Shown piece by piece: positions 36,523 through 45,541 of a stretch of DNA of 64,000 bases. The DNA is from Ignavibacteria bacterium (GTDB lineage Bacteria > Bacteroidota > Ignavibacteria > Tepidaquicellales > Tepidaquicellaceae): the NCBI GenBank assembly GCA_016709315.1, contig JADJMZ010000003.1:434001-498000 (forward strand). Direction: 5' to 3'. Position 1 is the stretch's first letter; every line of letters starts with the position of its first letter. Under the pieces are notes generated by a model. The model was not told the origin of the DNA, did no database searches, and saw nothing but the letters and a program-made list of their open reading frames with translations. The position numbers and the translations under genes were made by a program.

Positions 36523-36637
36523 TTTATAAATAAATAATATTTTAAGCGACTTAAGAAACTTAGGAGAGAGTCAGGTAATTCAAATCAAAGTGATCATAAA
36601 AATTAGTAACTCTTTACTCGTAATACTACAGTATGTA

Positions 36638-38089
36638 CTATTTTTTACTAAGCTCATCAATCTTCTCAAGCAGCCACTTCTTTTCAATTATTAATCTTTC
36701 TTTCTTCAGTTCCTTTTTCAATACAAACAGATCAGCACCGGATTTATTTTCTTTTCCTCGCATTACAGATGAAATGTATTTTATAAAATTCCTGCTTTTC
36801 TTTAAGTTATCCGGAATTATAGTCTCAGAATCAGTAAGATAATGTTTAAGGTTATCAATTTCCGAATACACGGAGTCTAAGTAATCCAGCTCATAAAAAT
36901 TTTTTATTTTCAGGATCTTGATATCTTTTTTAAATAACTCCTTCTCTATATTAATTTTCATTGCTGCAGTCAGAGATCTTTCAAATGATTTTTTTTCGAA
37001 GAAATAAACGGAATCACAATAGTCTGAAAGATCCTGTTTGTATAATTCAGGAAAATCGGCGAAATAATCTTCCCGGAATTTTTTTATGCTTTCAGTTTCA
37101 CCTTTTAACAAGCAAAGGCTGATGTATTTTCTGCAAAAACTAAGCTGCAGAGGATTGTTGGTTATATGAAACAATTTTTTTTTCAGTATATCACTATATA
37201 TAGTGAAAATCTCATTCAGATATATATTGTCATATTTTATATTTTGATAGTTATAGAATGTAACAAGATTTATATAAATCTCAAATAACTCGAAATTTGT
37301 AAAATAACCCGGATTGTTACTAATAAGAGAATTTAATTTACTGCAACTGATCCTGTCTTCATAATCAATATTGATATTATGACAATATCTGATCATTTTC
37401 AAATAAGGAGAATATTTGCTTTCATAATCCTCAATATCATCCATGAATCCTTCATAATCAAACCTTTCCCTGAAAGCATTGTTCAGAACAGCAGTTGATT
37501 TAATTTCATTGTGAAAAGAAAATATGCGATGAGAATTTACAGTAAACACTTTTAGAAAAAATACAATGAAATCTTCATTTGCCATTCTGGCACTTTCATG
37601 CATCATCTCATCCCTTATGAATCTTCTGTGCTGACACATTTCTACGTTTATAAAATAAGATTCTAATATCAGAAAAGGATCAACAGTCTCAGAATTGTCA
37701 ATTTTTTTCATTAATGTTTCAGATCTCAACCGGAATAAATTTCCAAGATTTCTAATTCTCAGTTCATTCAGAGAACAGCTGCTGCGATAGATATCATTTT
37801 TTTTAAAGTTCTTATATGTCATATACTCTTCAGAATAGCGGATCAGATCGGATATGATCCTTCTTGTTAAAGCGTCATTGTATTTCTTATCTTTATATAC
37901 AATTCCGAATATTTTTTCCTTCTTTATATCGTCTTCATTGAAAACAGGATAATACTTAATCAGAACTTTATAAAATTTCAAAACGAACTTTGCGCAACCA
38001 AAGAATGGCGAGTTAAGAAATTTTTCAAACTCTTTTATTTCATCTTTTGAAAAGGATTTAAGAACAGGTATCAGATTGGATTTATTCAT
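36638..38089 (-). CDS. Unrecognised 483-aa helical (TPR-like) protein, paralogue of the preceding gene
   Basis: It has the same size and N-terminal signature as 35053-36522: SFSKDEIKEFEKFLNSPFF, a YYPVFNEDDI stretch and IFGIVYKDKKYNDALTRRII, then long helical sequence. Overall identity to its neighbour is modest, so the pair is an old duplication. It ends in a lysine-rich coil (KKWLLEKIDELSKK). Its start is divergent from the large secreted-protein genes that begin at 38902, across a gap with an inverted repeat. Whether it regulates or assembles those proteins is speculation. Confidence 0.76.
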   Translation of the reverse strand: MNKSNLIPVLKSFSKDEIKEFEKFLNSPFFGCAKFVLKFYKVLIKYYPVFNEDDIKKEKIFGIVYKDKKYNDALTRRIISDLIRYSEEYMTYKNFKKNDIYRSSCSLNELRIRNLGNLFRLRSETLMKKIDNSETVDPFLILESYFINVEMCQHRRFIRDEMMHESARMANEDFIVFFLKVFTVNSHRIFSFHNEIKSTAVLNNAFRERFDYEGFMDDIEDYESKYSPYLKMIRYCHNINIDYEDRISCSKLNSLISNNPGYFTNFELFEIYINLVTFYNYQNIKYDNIYLNEIFTIYSDILKKKLFHITNNPLQLSFCRKYISLCLLKGETESIKKFREDYFADFPELYKQDLSDYCDSVYFFEKKSFERSLTAAMKINIEKELFKKDIKILKIKNFYELDYLDSVYSEIDNLKHYLTDSETIIPDNLKKSRNFIKYISSVMRGKENKSGADLFVLKKELKKERLIIEKKWLLEKIDELSKK

Positions 38090-38242
38090 TTTTAGTAACT
38101 TTTTTATGGCTCTAAACTAATTAAAAAAGGGAAAAACAACAAATTACTTCACTATTGGGAATATGAGTCAAAAACATTCAGTAACTTTTACGGAAAAATT
38201 TCTTTTGAACTAACAATATATAAAATTAGTTTAGCAGCGTTC

Positions 38243-38316
38243 TTCGGGAGAGAATATTATTCAGGTTTAATTTTTTAGCGGAGCAATCATCATTCATTCA
38301 ATATTCTCTCCCGGGA
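38243..38316. repeat. Inverted repeat TTCGGGAGAGAATATT / AATATTCTCTCCCGGGAA
   Basis: Arms of about 15 bases enclose roughly 41 bases in the gap between divergent transcription units (38090-38632). It could be a REP-like element or a hairpin in an untranslated leader. Nothing else was recognised in this gap. Confidence 0.55.
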
Positions 38317-38632
38317 ATAATGTAATGCGGTTGTTTCGCTTTTTTTAATTAAAATAAACTTCAAAAGTTTATCTGTTCTTTTCTTTCACCGGCAGCATTG
38401 TATGAAAACTTTTAAAGTCTCATAAAATCAGCCCTATGTAAAATCGAAAAATTTTTCTTTGGAAAATATACTCACAGAAGATAACTTGCGTCAGTTTTAA
38501 ACAAGGTTCATAAATTTTGAATGACAGATCAAATTAAATTTATCAAATCAGGGACTTGCAATATCTAAAAAAGTATATTTATTAACAATTGTAAAAAACA
38601 ATATTTCGGAATCACAAATTAAATTACTTCAG

Positions 38633-38842
38633 ATGAGCAGACAATTTCAAAATACAGCAATGTCTGAAGATTATTCGGAAAGCCAGAAGAAACTGAACTG
38701 TAAAAAACTTACAAAGAAGCGTCTGAATACAAAACAGAAAAAACTAAAATTACTTTTGACTGAACTTATCAGCAGAATAAATGAGAAACCGGCGCTTAAG
38801 AATAACGGATATCAGCAAAATAAAAATAGTCTGTCTTTATAA
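38633..38842 (+). CDS. Possible small basic protein (69 aa) upstream of the VCBS protein
   Basis: ATG 38633 opens a 69-codon frame ending 59 bases before the next gene. The product is rich in lysine (KKLTKKRLNTKQKKLKLLL) and has no signal peptide or recognised family. It lacks a ribosome binding site, which is normal in this phylum. It could be a real small gene in the leader of the following gene or a chance frame in AT-rich DNA. Confidence 0.3.
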   Translation: MSRQFQNTAMSEDYSESQKKLNCKKLTKKRLNTKQKKLKLLLTELISRINEKPALKNNGYQQNKNSLSL

Positions 38843-38901
38843 TAAATTTACATTAAAAAAATAATCAAAAAAATATATTAACTAACTAAAAACAAATCAT
38901 T

Positions 38902-41313
38902 ATGAAAAAGAACTTAACTATAAGTAAAATGTTAAATTCCGGAGCAAACTTTCAAAAGGCAGGCAAATTCAAAAAAAACAGAAATACACGGTTGCAGAAT
39001 TCCTGCAAAAGTCTCATCGCGGTTTTGATCTCATCAATGCTTTCTTTCTTTGCCGTAGCTCTGAATGCGCAGGTCATTACATCATTCACGCCTGAGAGCG
39101 GTCCGGTCGGAACAATAGTAACCATCTCCGGCAGCGGGTTTAATACAACTCCGGCAAATAATATTGTATTTTTTGGAGCTGTGATGTCTGCAGTTACCGG
39201 TTCAACAACAACAAGTATCACAACAACAGTTCCCGCAGGTGCCGATTACAGGAATATTTCAGTTACTAACTTATCAAATAATCTAACGGCATATTCATCA
39301 AAACCATTCAATGTTACTTTTCCCGGAGGATGTAAGTTTAATTTTGCAGATAAAGTAGATTTTGTTACCGGTGCCGGAGGACAAAATTCTATTAGCGTTG
39401 CTTCATCTGATATTGACGGGGACGGTAAAACTGATATGGCAGTTGCAAATTACGCTACCAATAGCGTATCGGTATTTAGAAATACATCAACGAACGGAAC
39501 AGTAAGTTTTGAGCCAAAGATAAATTTTACAACCGGATCACAACCGATATTTGTGAATTTCGGTGATCTTAACGGTGACGGCAAACCTGATATGGCAGTT
39601 GCTAACAATTTAAGTTCAGTTATATCTGTATATCGCAACAATTCGACAAGTGGTGTAATAAGTTTTGCTGCAAAAAGAGATTTTACAGGACAATTCGGAA
39701 ATAATTCAATAGACATAGGAGATTTTAACAGTGATGGTAAACCTGATATTGCAGCTGCTAATTCTGGTAATATTTGTTTATTTAGAAATACAACAACTTC
39801 AAGTACTATCACTTTTGCTTCAAGAGTAAATCTTTCCACGGGTACATCCCCAAAGTCTGTAACAGTTGCAGATATTGACGGAGACGGCAAGCCCGACATT
39901 GTAAATACAAATGCTGGGGATGATAACGTTTCAGTATTCAGAAACACTACAACCGGAGGGTCAATAAGCTTTGCTGCAAGTGTAAATTTTGCTACAGAAG
40001 ATGTGCCACGGTTCATTAAAGTAGTGGATTTAGACGGCGACGGAAAGCCAGACATTACTGCAGTTTATTATAACAGTGCTCCTGGAGATTTAACTTTGTT
40101 AAGGAATATATCAGTTCCCGGAACAATAAGTTTTGAAGCAAAAATTAATGTGCCATCCGGTTCAAACTCCATTTCTCTGAGTATCGGAGATATCGACGGT
40201 GACGGCAAACCTGACCTTGCTGCAATAAATAACGTTACCAGCTATTTATCTGTTTATCATAATGAATCACAGCCCGGATTGTTAAATTTTGAGATAAGTA
40301 CTGATAATATAACAGAATCCGGATGCGAGGCACTAGTTATTGGTGATATAGACAATGATAATAAGCCGGACATTTCAGTTGTGAATGGTTCCTCAAACGA
40401 ATTATCGGTTTTCTTAAATACAGGAAGTTTTCAGACCGGCTTAACCGGAAACGGAAATTCAATTCCATTCGGATCAATAACTCCTGATGAAGCTAATCAT
40501 ACTGATTTCGGGAGCAGCAGTGTCCGCACATTCACATTTCAGAATTCCGGTTCAGACAGTTTAAGTGTGAACAGCATTACAATGACAGGAACTGATTCGT
40601 CCTTATTTACTGCAGGCGCATTGACACCTCCGGGAAAAATTGCTCCTGGCGGATCAGCAGCATTTACTGTTACATTTGCCCCAATATCTTCCGGAATAAA
40701 GACAGCTAAAGTAAACATCTTTTCAATTAACAGTTGCAGTCAGCAGATTTTTAATTATGCGGTCAGAGGTGGCGCTGTGAATATAAAAGTAATTCCCGAA
40801 GGATTTTACAATGCATCTTCTAATTTAATTTTGAGAGATACAGTTACAATAAATCTACGCGATACAATTAGCCCATATCCAATAGTTGATACATATAAAG
40901 CATTACTGACTGCATCCGGGTCAGCTATTGTGAGTTTCCCAAATGCAGTTAACGGGAAAAAATATTTTTTACAGGTAACACACAGAAATTCGATCGAGAC
41001 CTGGAGCGTAATAACAAATGCATTTGTCAATGGATCATTAACTTATAATTTCAGCACTGCAATCACTCAGGCATTCGGAAATAATTTGAAGCAGGTAGAT
41101 GCTTCTCCTGTTGTATTCGCGATTTTCAGCGGAGATGTAAATCAGGACGGAACAATAGACGCTTCGGACGTGAGTGATGCGGATAATGACGCATTTAATT
41201 CAGTCTCGGGTTATGTGAGTACCGATGTCACCGGTGATGATTTTGTGGATGCAGCGGATGTCAGCATTGTGGATAATAATGCTTTTAATGCTGTGAGTGC
41301 GGTAACACCTTAA
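38902..41313 (+). CDS. Secreted IPT/TIG + seven-blade VCBS propeller protein with dockerin-type module
   Basis: This 803-residue protein has an unusually long signal peptide: 36 basic and polar residues, then a hydrophobic core, with probable cleavage after Ala56 (ALNA/QVITSF). Next comes an IPT/TIG immunoglobulin-like domain (FTPESGPVGTIVTISGSGFN), then seven VCBS/FG-GAP-like repeats, each with a D(I/L)(D/N)GDGKPD(I/M/L) calcium loop. These would form one seven-bladed propeller. A choice-of-anchor-type Ig domain follows (FTFQNSGSDSLSVNSITM). The C-terminal module starts near residue 626, with loops DVNQDGTIDASD and DVTGDDFVDAAD, and ends AVTP. It is the first of six or more consecutive plus-strand family members. 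Confidence 0.88.
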   Translation: MKKNLTISKMLNSGANFQKAGKFKKNRNTRLQNSCKSLIAVLISSMLSFFAVALNAQVITSFTPESGPVGTIVTISGSGFNTTPANNIVFFGAVMSAVTGSTTTSITTTVPAGADYRNISVTNLSNNLTAYSSKPFNVTFPGGCKFNFADKVDFVTGAGGQNSISVASSDIDGDGKTDMAVANYATNSVSVFRNTSTNGTVSFEPKINFTTGSQPIFVNFGDLNGDGKPDMAVANNLSSVISVYRNNSTSGVISFAAKRDFTGQFGNNSIDIGDFNSDGKPDIAAANSGNICLFRNTTTSSTITFASRVNLSTGTSPKSVTVADIDGDGKPDIVNTNAGDDNVSVFRNTTTGGSISFAASVNFATEDVPRFIKVVDLDGDGKPDITAVYYNSAPGDLTLLRNISVPGTISFEAKINVPSGSNSISLSIGDIDGDGKPDLAAINNVTSYLSVYHNESQPGLLNFEISTDNITESGCEALVIGDIDNDNKPDISVVNGSSNELSVFLNTGSFQTGLTGNGNSIPFGSITPDEANHTDFGSSSVRTFTFQNSGSDSLSVNSITMTGTDSSLFTAGALTPPGKIAPGGSAAFTVTFAPISSGIKTAKVNIFSINSCSQQIFNYAVRGGAVNIKVIPEGFYNASSNLILRDTVTINLRDTISPYPIVDTYKALLTASGSAIVSFPNAVNGKKYFLQVTHRNSIETWSVITNAFVNGSLTYNFSTAITQAFGNNLKQVDASPVVFAIFSGDVNQDGTIDASDVSDADNDAFNSVSGYVSTDVTGDDFVDAADVSIVDNNAFNAVSAVTP

Positions 41314-41395
41314 CAATGAATAATTAGTAATTAGTAATTAGTAATTAATAATTAGCAATTAGCAATTAACATTTGTAATTACAAAATTTGAAATT
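41314..41395. repeat. AT-rich tandem repeat (AATTAGT / AATTAGC units), first copy
   Basis: Repeated TAATTAGTAATTAG and TTAGCAATTAGCAATTAAC units start right after the stop codon. The whole stretch, including the following TTAAATATTCAAAAATAATT leader, is nearly identical to 45426-45541 apart from one missing repeat unit there. Confidence 0.85.
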
Positions 41396-41436
41396 CTAAA
41401 ATTATTAAATATTCAAAAATAATTAAAACTAAAGCC

Positions 41437-41532
41437 TTGAAAAATTACGTCAAACTGTTTTGCTTGTTAGCAATGTTACTTTTATTAAACGGACTTGTTG
41501 AAGCAAACTGGATCGGAAGTGAAACGATATGA
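41437..41532 (+). pseudogene. Displaced signal peptide of the following FG-GAP gene (frameshifted)
   Basis: TTG 41437 starts LKNYVKLFCLLAMLLLLNGL and VEANWIGSETI, then hits TGA at 41530-41532. The paralogue at 45542 has the same peptide starting with ATG and continues in frame into the mature protein. Here one base is missing (GAAACGATATG against GAAAGTGATATG), so the signal peptide ends in an ATGA overlap with the start of the main frame at 41529. The product would therefore lack an export signal unless the ribosome shifts frame or the base is a sequencing or assembly error. Confidence 0.75.
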
Positions 41533-44500
41533 AATTCACTCCAAACCTGCCTAACGGCAAGGCGGGCACTCCAAACACTCAACACACTCAACACACTCAA
41601 AACACTCCGCACTCAAGCAGCGATTCGCTTCCAGCCGGAGTTACAAAAGAGTTTCTCAATTCTCTGACGGATGAGAAGGGACAAAAGATTATTCACAATG
41701 AAGATCCCGAAGGTGATGCAATGCAGGAAAGATTCTTTACAGGTTTTGCTGCAAGCGATCAGTTCGGATATTCAATCTCATCAGCCGGTGATGTTAATGG
41801 TGACGGATATGATGACATAGTAATCGGTGCGCTATTCAATGATGCCGGAGGCACAAATGCAGGAAGAGCTTACATCTATTATGGAGGCATCATAGTAAAT
41901 TCCGGTGTTGATGTAATTCTCACCGGACTGGCTGCAAGTGATCAGTTTGGTATTTCTGTTTCATCAGCAGGAGATGTGAACGGCGATGGATTCGGTGATG
42001 TGATTATAGGAGCAAATAATAACGATGCGGGGGGATCGAATGCCGGAAGAGCTTACATATATTTTGGCGGAAGCTCCATGAATAATATTGCAGACGTACT
42101 TCTTACAGGAGCAGCGATAAGTGATAATTTTGGATATTCTGTTTCATCAGCAGGAGATATGAACGGTGACGGATACAGTGATGTGATCGTCGGAGCACAA
42201 TTAAATGATGCAGGAGGAAATGCTGCAGGAAGAGCTTATGTTTATCATGGAGGCAGTTCGATGAACAGCGTCGCGGATCTCACAATTACTGGAGCAGCAG
42301 CAAATGATAATTTTGGAAATGCTGTTTCATTAGCAGGAGATATGAATGGTGACGGTTATGGTGATATTATAGTAGGAGCGAATGGAAATGATGCAGGCGG
42401 TTCAAGCGCCGGAAGAGCTTATGTTTATTTTGGAGGAAGTATTCCCGATAGTATTGTTGATGTAACAATGACAGGAGCTGCAGCGAGTGATAATTTCGGA
42501 ATATATTTATCATCAGCAGGTGATGTGAATGGGGACGGATTCAGTGATGTAATAGTCAGTGCTTATTTTAATGATGCCGGTGGTTCTAATGCAGGAAGCG
42601 CATACATATATTTCGGCGGAATTATTCCCAATAATACAGCCGATGTAATTTTTATAGGTGCAGTGGCAGGAGATCAGCTGGGAATTTCGGTATCATCAGC
42701 CGGAGATATAAACGGTGACGGTTACAGTGATGTGATTGCAGGAGCAAATCTGAATGATGCAGGAGGTACATCAGCGGGAAGAGCTTACATTTATTTAGGT
42801 GGTTTGAATATGGATAACACTGCAGATGTGGTACTGACAGGGAAAACAACGTTTGATCAATTTGGGTGGTCTGTATCAACTGCAGGAGATATGAACGGCG
42901 ATGGATACAGTGACATGATAGTAGGAGCGATTCTTAATGATGCCGGTGGATCAAGCGCAGGAAGAGCTTACATTTATTTAAATTCCATGACAAGAACAGA
43001 CATAGCGGACGAATTCTTCACCGGTGCAGCGGTAAATGATGGGCTTGGATACTCCGTTTCATCAGCCGGAGATGTAAACGGTGACGGATTCGCTGATTTA
43101 ATAATCGGCGCGCCATACAATAGTGCCGGAGGTTCAAATGCAGGAAGAGTTTATATTTATTTTGGAGGTATCATTCAGGATAATGTTGCTGATATGATTA
43201 TTACCGGTGCAGCGGCTATAGATCTGTTTGGTTATTCCGTCTCTTCAGCCGGTGATGTAAATGCTGACGGATATGCTGATGTGATAGTCGGTGCAATTTA
43301 CAATGACGCGGGAGGTTCAAATGCAGGAAGAGCGTACATTTATTTCGGAGGAAGTTTGCCTGACACTCTTGCAGATGTAATTATGACAGGAGAAGCAGCA
43401 AGCGATGATTTTGGAAATTCTGTTTCATCGGCTGGTGATGTGAACGGCGACGGATACAGCGATGTGATAGTTGGAGCGCTTCACAATAGCTCAGGAGGTT
43501 CAAATGCCGGAAGAGTATACATTTATTTTGGAGGAAGCGCTATGAATAATCTTGCTGATATAACAATGACAGGAGAAGCGGCGCAGGATCTTTTCGGAAA
43601 TTCTGTCTCTTCAGCCGGAGATGTAAACGGTGACGGATATTCTGATGTGATCGCAGGGGCTTACGGATATTCTTCATTTACCGGTAGATCATATGTGTAT
43701 TTTGGAGGAACGTCAATGAATAATTCAGCAGACTTGGCAATGACAGGTGAAGCATCAGGCGATTCTTTTGGATATTCAGTTTCGTCAGCCGGAGATGTGA
43801 ATGGTGACGGATACTGCGATGTAATATGCGGAGCAGATTTGAATAATGCCGGAGGATCATCAGCAGGAAGAGCTTACATTTACTTCGGAGGAAGCTCTAT
43901 GAATAATCTTGTTGATGTAACAATGACAGGAGAAACGACTAATGATTATTTCGGACATTCTGTCTCTTTGGCCGGAGATGTGAACAGCGACGGTTATGGT
44001 GATGTAATTGTTGGAGCGCTTTTTAATAATGGCGGGGGTTCAGATGCCGGAAGAGCTTACATTTACTTTGGAGGAAGTGATATGAATAATGTTGCTGACG
44101 TGACAATGACAGGATCTGCTGTAGGAGATGTTTTAGGAAATTCTGTTTCTTCGGCAGGTGATGTAAACAATGACGGATATAGTGATGTGATAGTCGGAGC
44201 GAATGGAAGTGATGCAGGGGGATCAAATGCCGGAAGAGCATATCTCTATCTTTCATCAGCACCATCTGTCAAGCCTATACTGAATTTGGTAAAGGATGTT
44301 CCGAATGATCAGGGCGGGCAGGTTTATCTCAAGTGGGCTAGAAGCGGGTATGATGTTCAGGGAATCAATAAAATTGTTTCTTATTCCGTGCTGAGAAGTT
44401 TTCCGCCGGTTAATGGTAATTTTTCATGGCAGACGGTAGCTGAAGTAAGCGCAGAACAAATTCCCTTTTATTCTTTTGTAGATCATACGCCTGTTGACTC

Positions 44501-45425
44501 AACTGCTAATAACAGCGGTACATTTTTTTACAGGATCAAAGCAAAGACAAGTTCTATTTCAGAATACTGGTATTCAGGAATTCTCTCAGGCAGAAGTCTG
44601 GATAATATTCCGCCGCTGATGGTGTCTCCTTTCAGTGCTGTTTCTGAATCAAGCAACATCAGACTCACATGGAATAAAAATACCGAGCCGGATCTTTATA
44701 ATTATATTTTATACAGAAGCGTAAGTCCGACCATTGATCCTGAGACAGAAACTCCTTATGCGACAGTAACAGATTCCACTTACCTTGATACAACTCCTTT
44801 GTCAGGAGCTTATTATTATTTCATAGTTGCGCAGGATGTTCACAATAACAAGAGTCCTGTGGCAATTACAGAAAGTCCTAACATGACACTCAATCTTACA
44901 ATGTTCATTGAAGGATTTTATAATGCAGGAAGTAATTCACAGGTCAGTGATACGATACTTGTTGAACTCAGAAATTCAGCATCTCCGTTTGCAATAGCAG
45001 ATCAGTCAACTGCTTTAGTTTCGGCAAACGGATCTGTTCAGCTTAAATTTGGAAATGCAATTAACGGAAACTACTACATTACTGTGAAACACAGAAACAG
45101 CATTGAGACATGGAGCGCCGGAGTCATTGCACTATCGCGAACAACGCCTGCTTCATTCGATCTTGCATCTTCTTTATCACAGGCATTCGGAAATAATATC
45201 AAGCAGGTTGATGCTGTTCCTGTCAGATTTGCCATTTACAGCGGGGACATAAATCAGGACGGAACAATAGATGCATCTGATGTAAGTGAAACTGATAATG
45301 ATGCTTTCAGTTCTGTCAGCGGATATGTCAGGACAGATGTCACGGGAGATGATTTTGTAGATGCGGGGGATGTGAGCATTGTGGATAATAATGCGTTTAA
45401 TGCGGTGAGCGCGGTAACACCTTAA
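41529..45425 (+). CDS. Giant FG-GAP double-propeller protein with dockerin-type module; signal peptide out of frame
   Basis: This 1298-residue frame contains fourteen integrin-alpha-like FG-GAP repeats of about 65 residues (pattern FGxSVSSAGDVNGDGYSDVI, then GRAYIYFGGS), each with a DxNxDGxxD calcium loop. After blade 7 the regular linker is replaced by YLNSMTRTDIADEFFTGAA, splitting the set into 7+7. There follow an Ig/FN3-like region (VPNDQGGQVYLKWARSGYD ... YRIKAKT and LTWNKNTEPDLYNYILYRS) and the C-terminal module from about residue 1121, ending AVTP. The N-terminus has a Thr/Gln/His/Pro-rich linker (TQHTQHTQNTPH). The true signal peptide lies upstream in another frame. Blade 11 is an odd GYSSFTGRSY subtype. 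Confidence 0.85.
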   Translation: MKFTPNLPNGKAGTPNTQHTQHTQNTPHSSSDSLPAGVTKEFLNSLTDEKGQKIIHNEDPEGDAMQERFFTGFAASDQFGYSISSAGDVNGDGYDDIVIGALFNDAGGTNAGRAYIYYGGIIVNSGVDVILTGLAASDQFGISVSSAGDVNGDGFGDVIIGANNNDAGGSNAGRAYIYFGGSSMNNIADVLLTGAAISDNFGYSVSSAGDMNGDGYSDVIVGAQLNDAGGNAAGRAYVYHGGSSMNSVADLTITGAAANDNFGNAVSLAGDMNGDGYGDIIVGANGNDAGGSSAGRAYVYFGGSIPDSIVDVTMTGAAASDNFGIYLSSAGDVNGDGFSDVIVSAYFNDAGGSNAGSAYIYFGGIIPNNTADVIFIGAVAGDQLGISVSSAGDINGDGYSDVIAGANLNDAGGTSAGRAYIYLGGLNMDNTADVVLTGKTTFDQFGWSVSTAGDMNGDGYSDMIVGAILNDAGGSSAGRAYIYLNSMTRTDIADEFFTGAAVNDGLGYSVSSAGDVNGDGFADLIIGAPYNSAGGSNAGRVYIYFGGIIQDNVADMIITGAAAIDLFGYSVSSAGDVNADGYADVIVGAIYNDAGGSNAGRAYIYFGGSLPDTLADVIMTGEAASDDFGNSVSSAGDVNGDGYSDVIVGALHNSSGGSNAGRVYIYFGGSAMNNLADITMTGEAAQDLFGNSVSSAGDVNGDGYSDVIAGAYGYSSFTGRSYVYFGGTSMNNSADLAMTGEASGDSFGYSVSSAGDVNGDGYCDVICGADLNNAGGSSAGRAYIYFGGSSMNNLVDVTMTGETTNDYFGHSVSLAGDVNSDGYGDVIVGALFNNGGGSDAGRAYIYFGGSDMNNVADVTMTGSAVGDVLGNSVSSAGDVNNDGYSDVIVGANGSDAGGSNAGRAYLYLSSAPSVKPILNLVKDVPNDQGGQVYLKWARSGYDVQGINKIVSYSVLRSFPPVNGNFSWQTVAEVSAEQIPFYSFVDHTPVDSTANNSGTFFYRIKAKTSSISEYWYSGILSGRSLDNIPPLMVSPFSAVSESSNIRLTWNKNTEPDLYNYILYRSVSPTIDPETETPYATVTDSTYLDTTPLSGAYYYFIVAQDVHNNKSPVAITESPNMTLNLTMFIEGFYNAGSNSQVSDTILVELRNSASPFAIADQSTALVSANGSVQLKFGNAINGNYYITVKHRNSIETWSAGVIALSRTTPASFDLASSLSQAFGNNIKQVDAVPVRFAIYSGDINQDGTIDASDVSETDNDAFSSVSGYVRTDVTGDDFVDAGDVSIVDNNAFNAVSAVTP
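41546..41568. repeat. GC-rich palindrome inside a coding region
   Basis: CCTGCCTAACGGCAAGGCGGGC encodes the residues around LPNGKAG just after the signal-peptide region. The same sequence is in the paralogue at 45651-45673 but absent from the third paralogue at 61089, and it matches the intergenic palindrome family. Confidence 0.6.
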
Positions 45426-45490
45426 CAATGAATAATTAGTAATTAGTAATTAATAATTAGCAATTAGCAATTAACATTTGTAATTACAAA
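45426..45490. repeat. AT-rich tandem repeat (AATTAGT / AATTAGC units), second copy
   Basis: Nearly identical to 41314-41395 but one TAATTAG unit shorter; the following leader down to the start codon is also shared. It marks the junction of the tandem gene duplication. Confidence 0.85.
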
Positions 45491-45541
45491 ATTTGAAATT
45501 CTAAATTTATTAAATATTCAAAAATAATTAAAACTAAAGCC

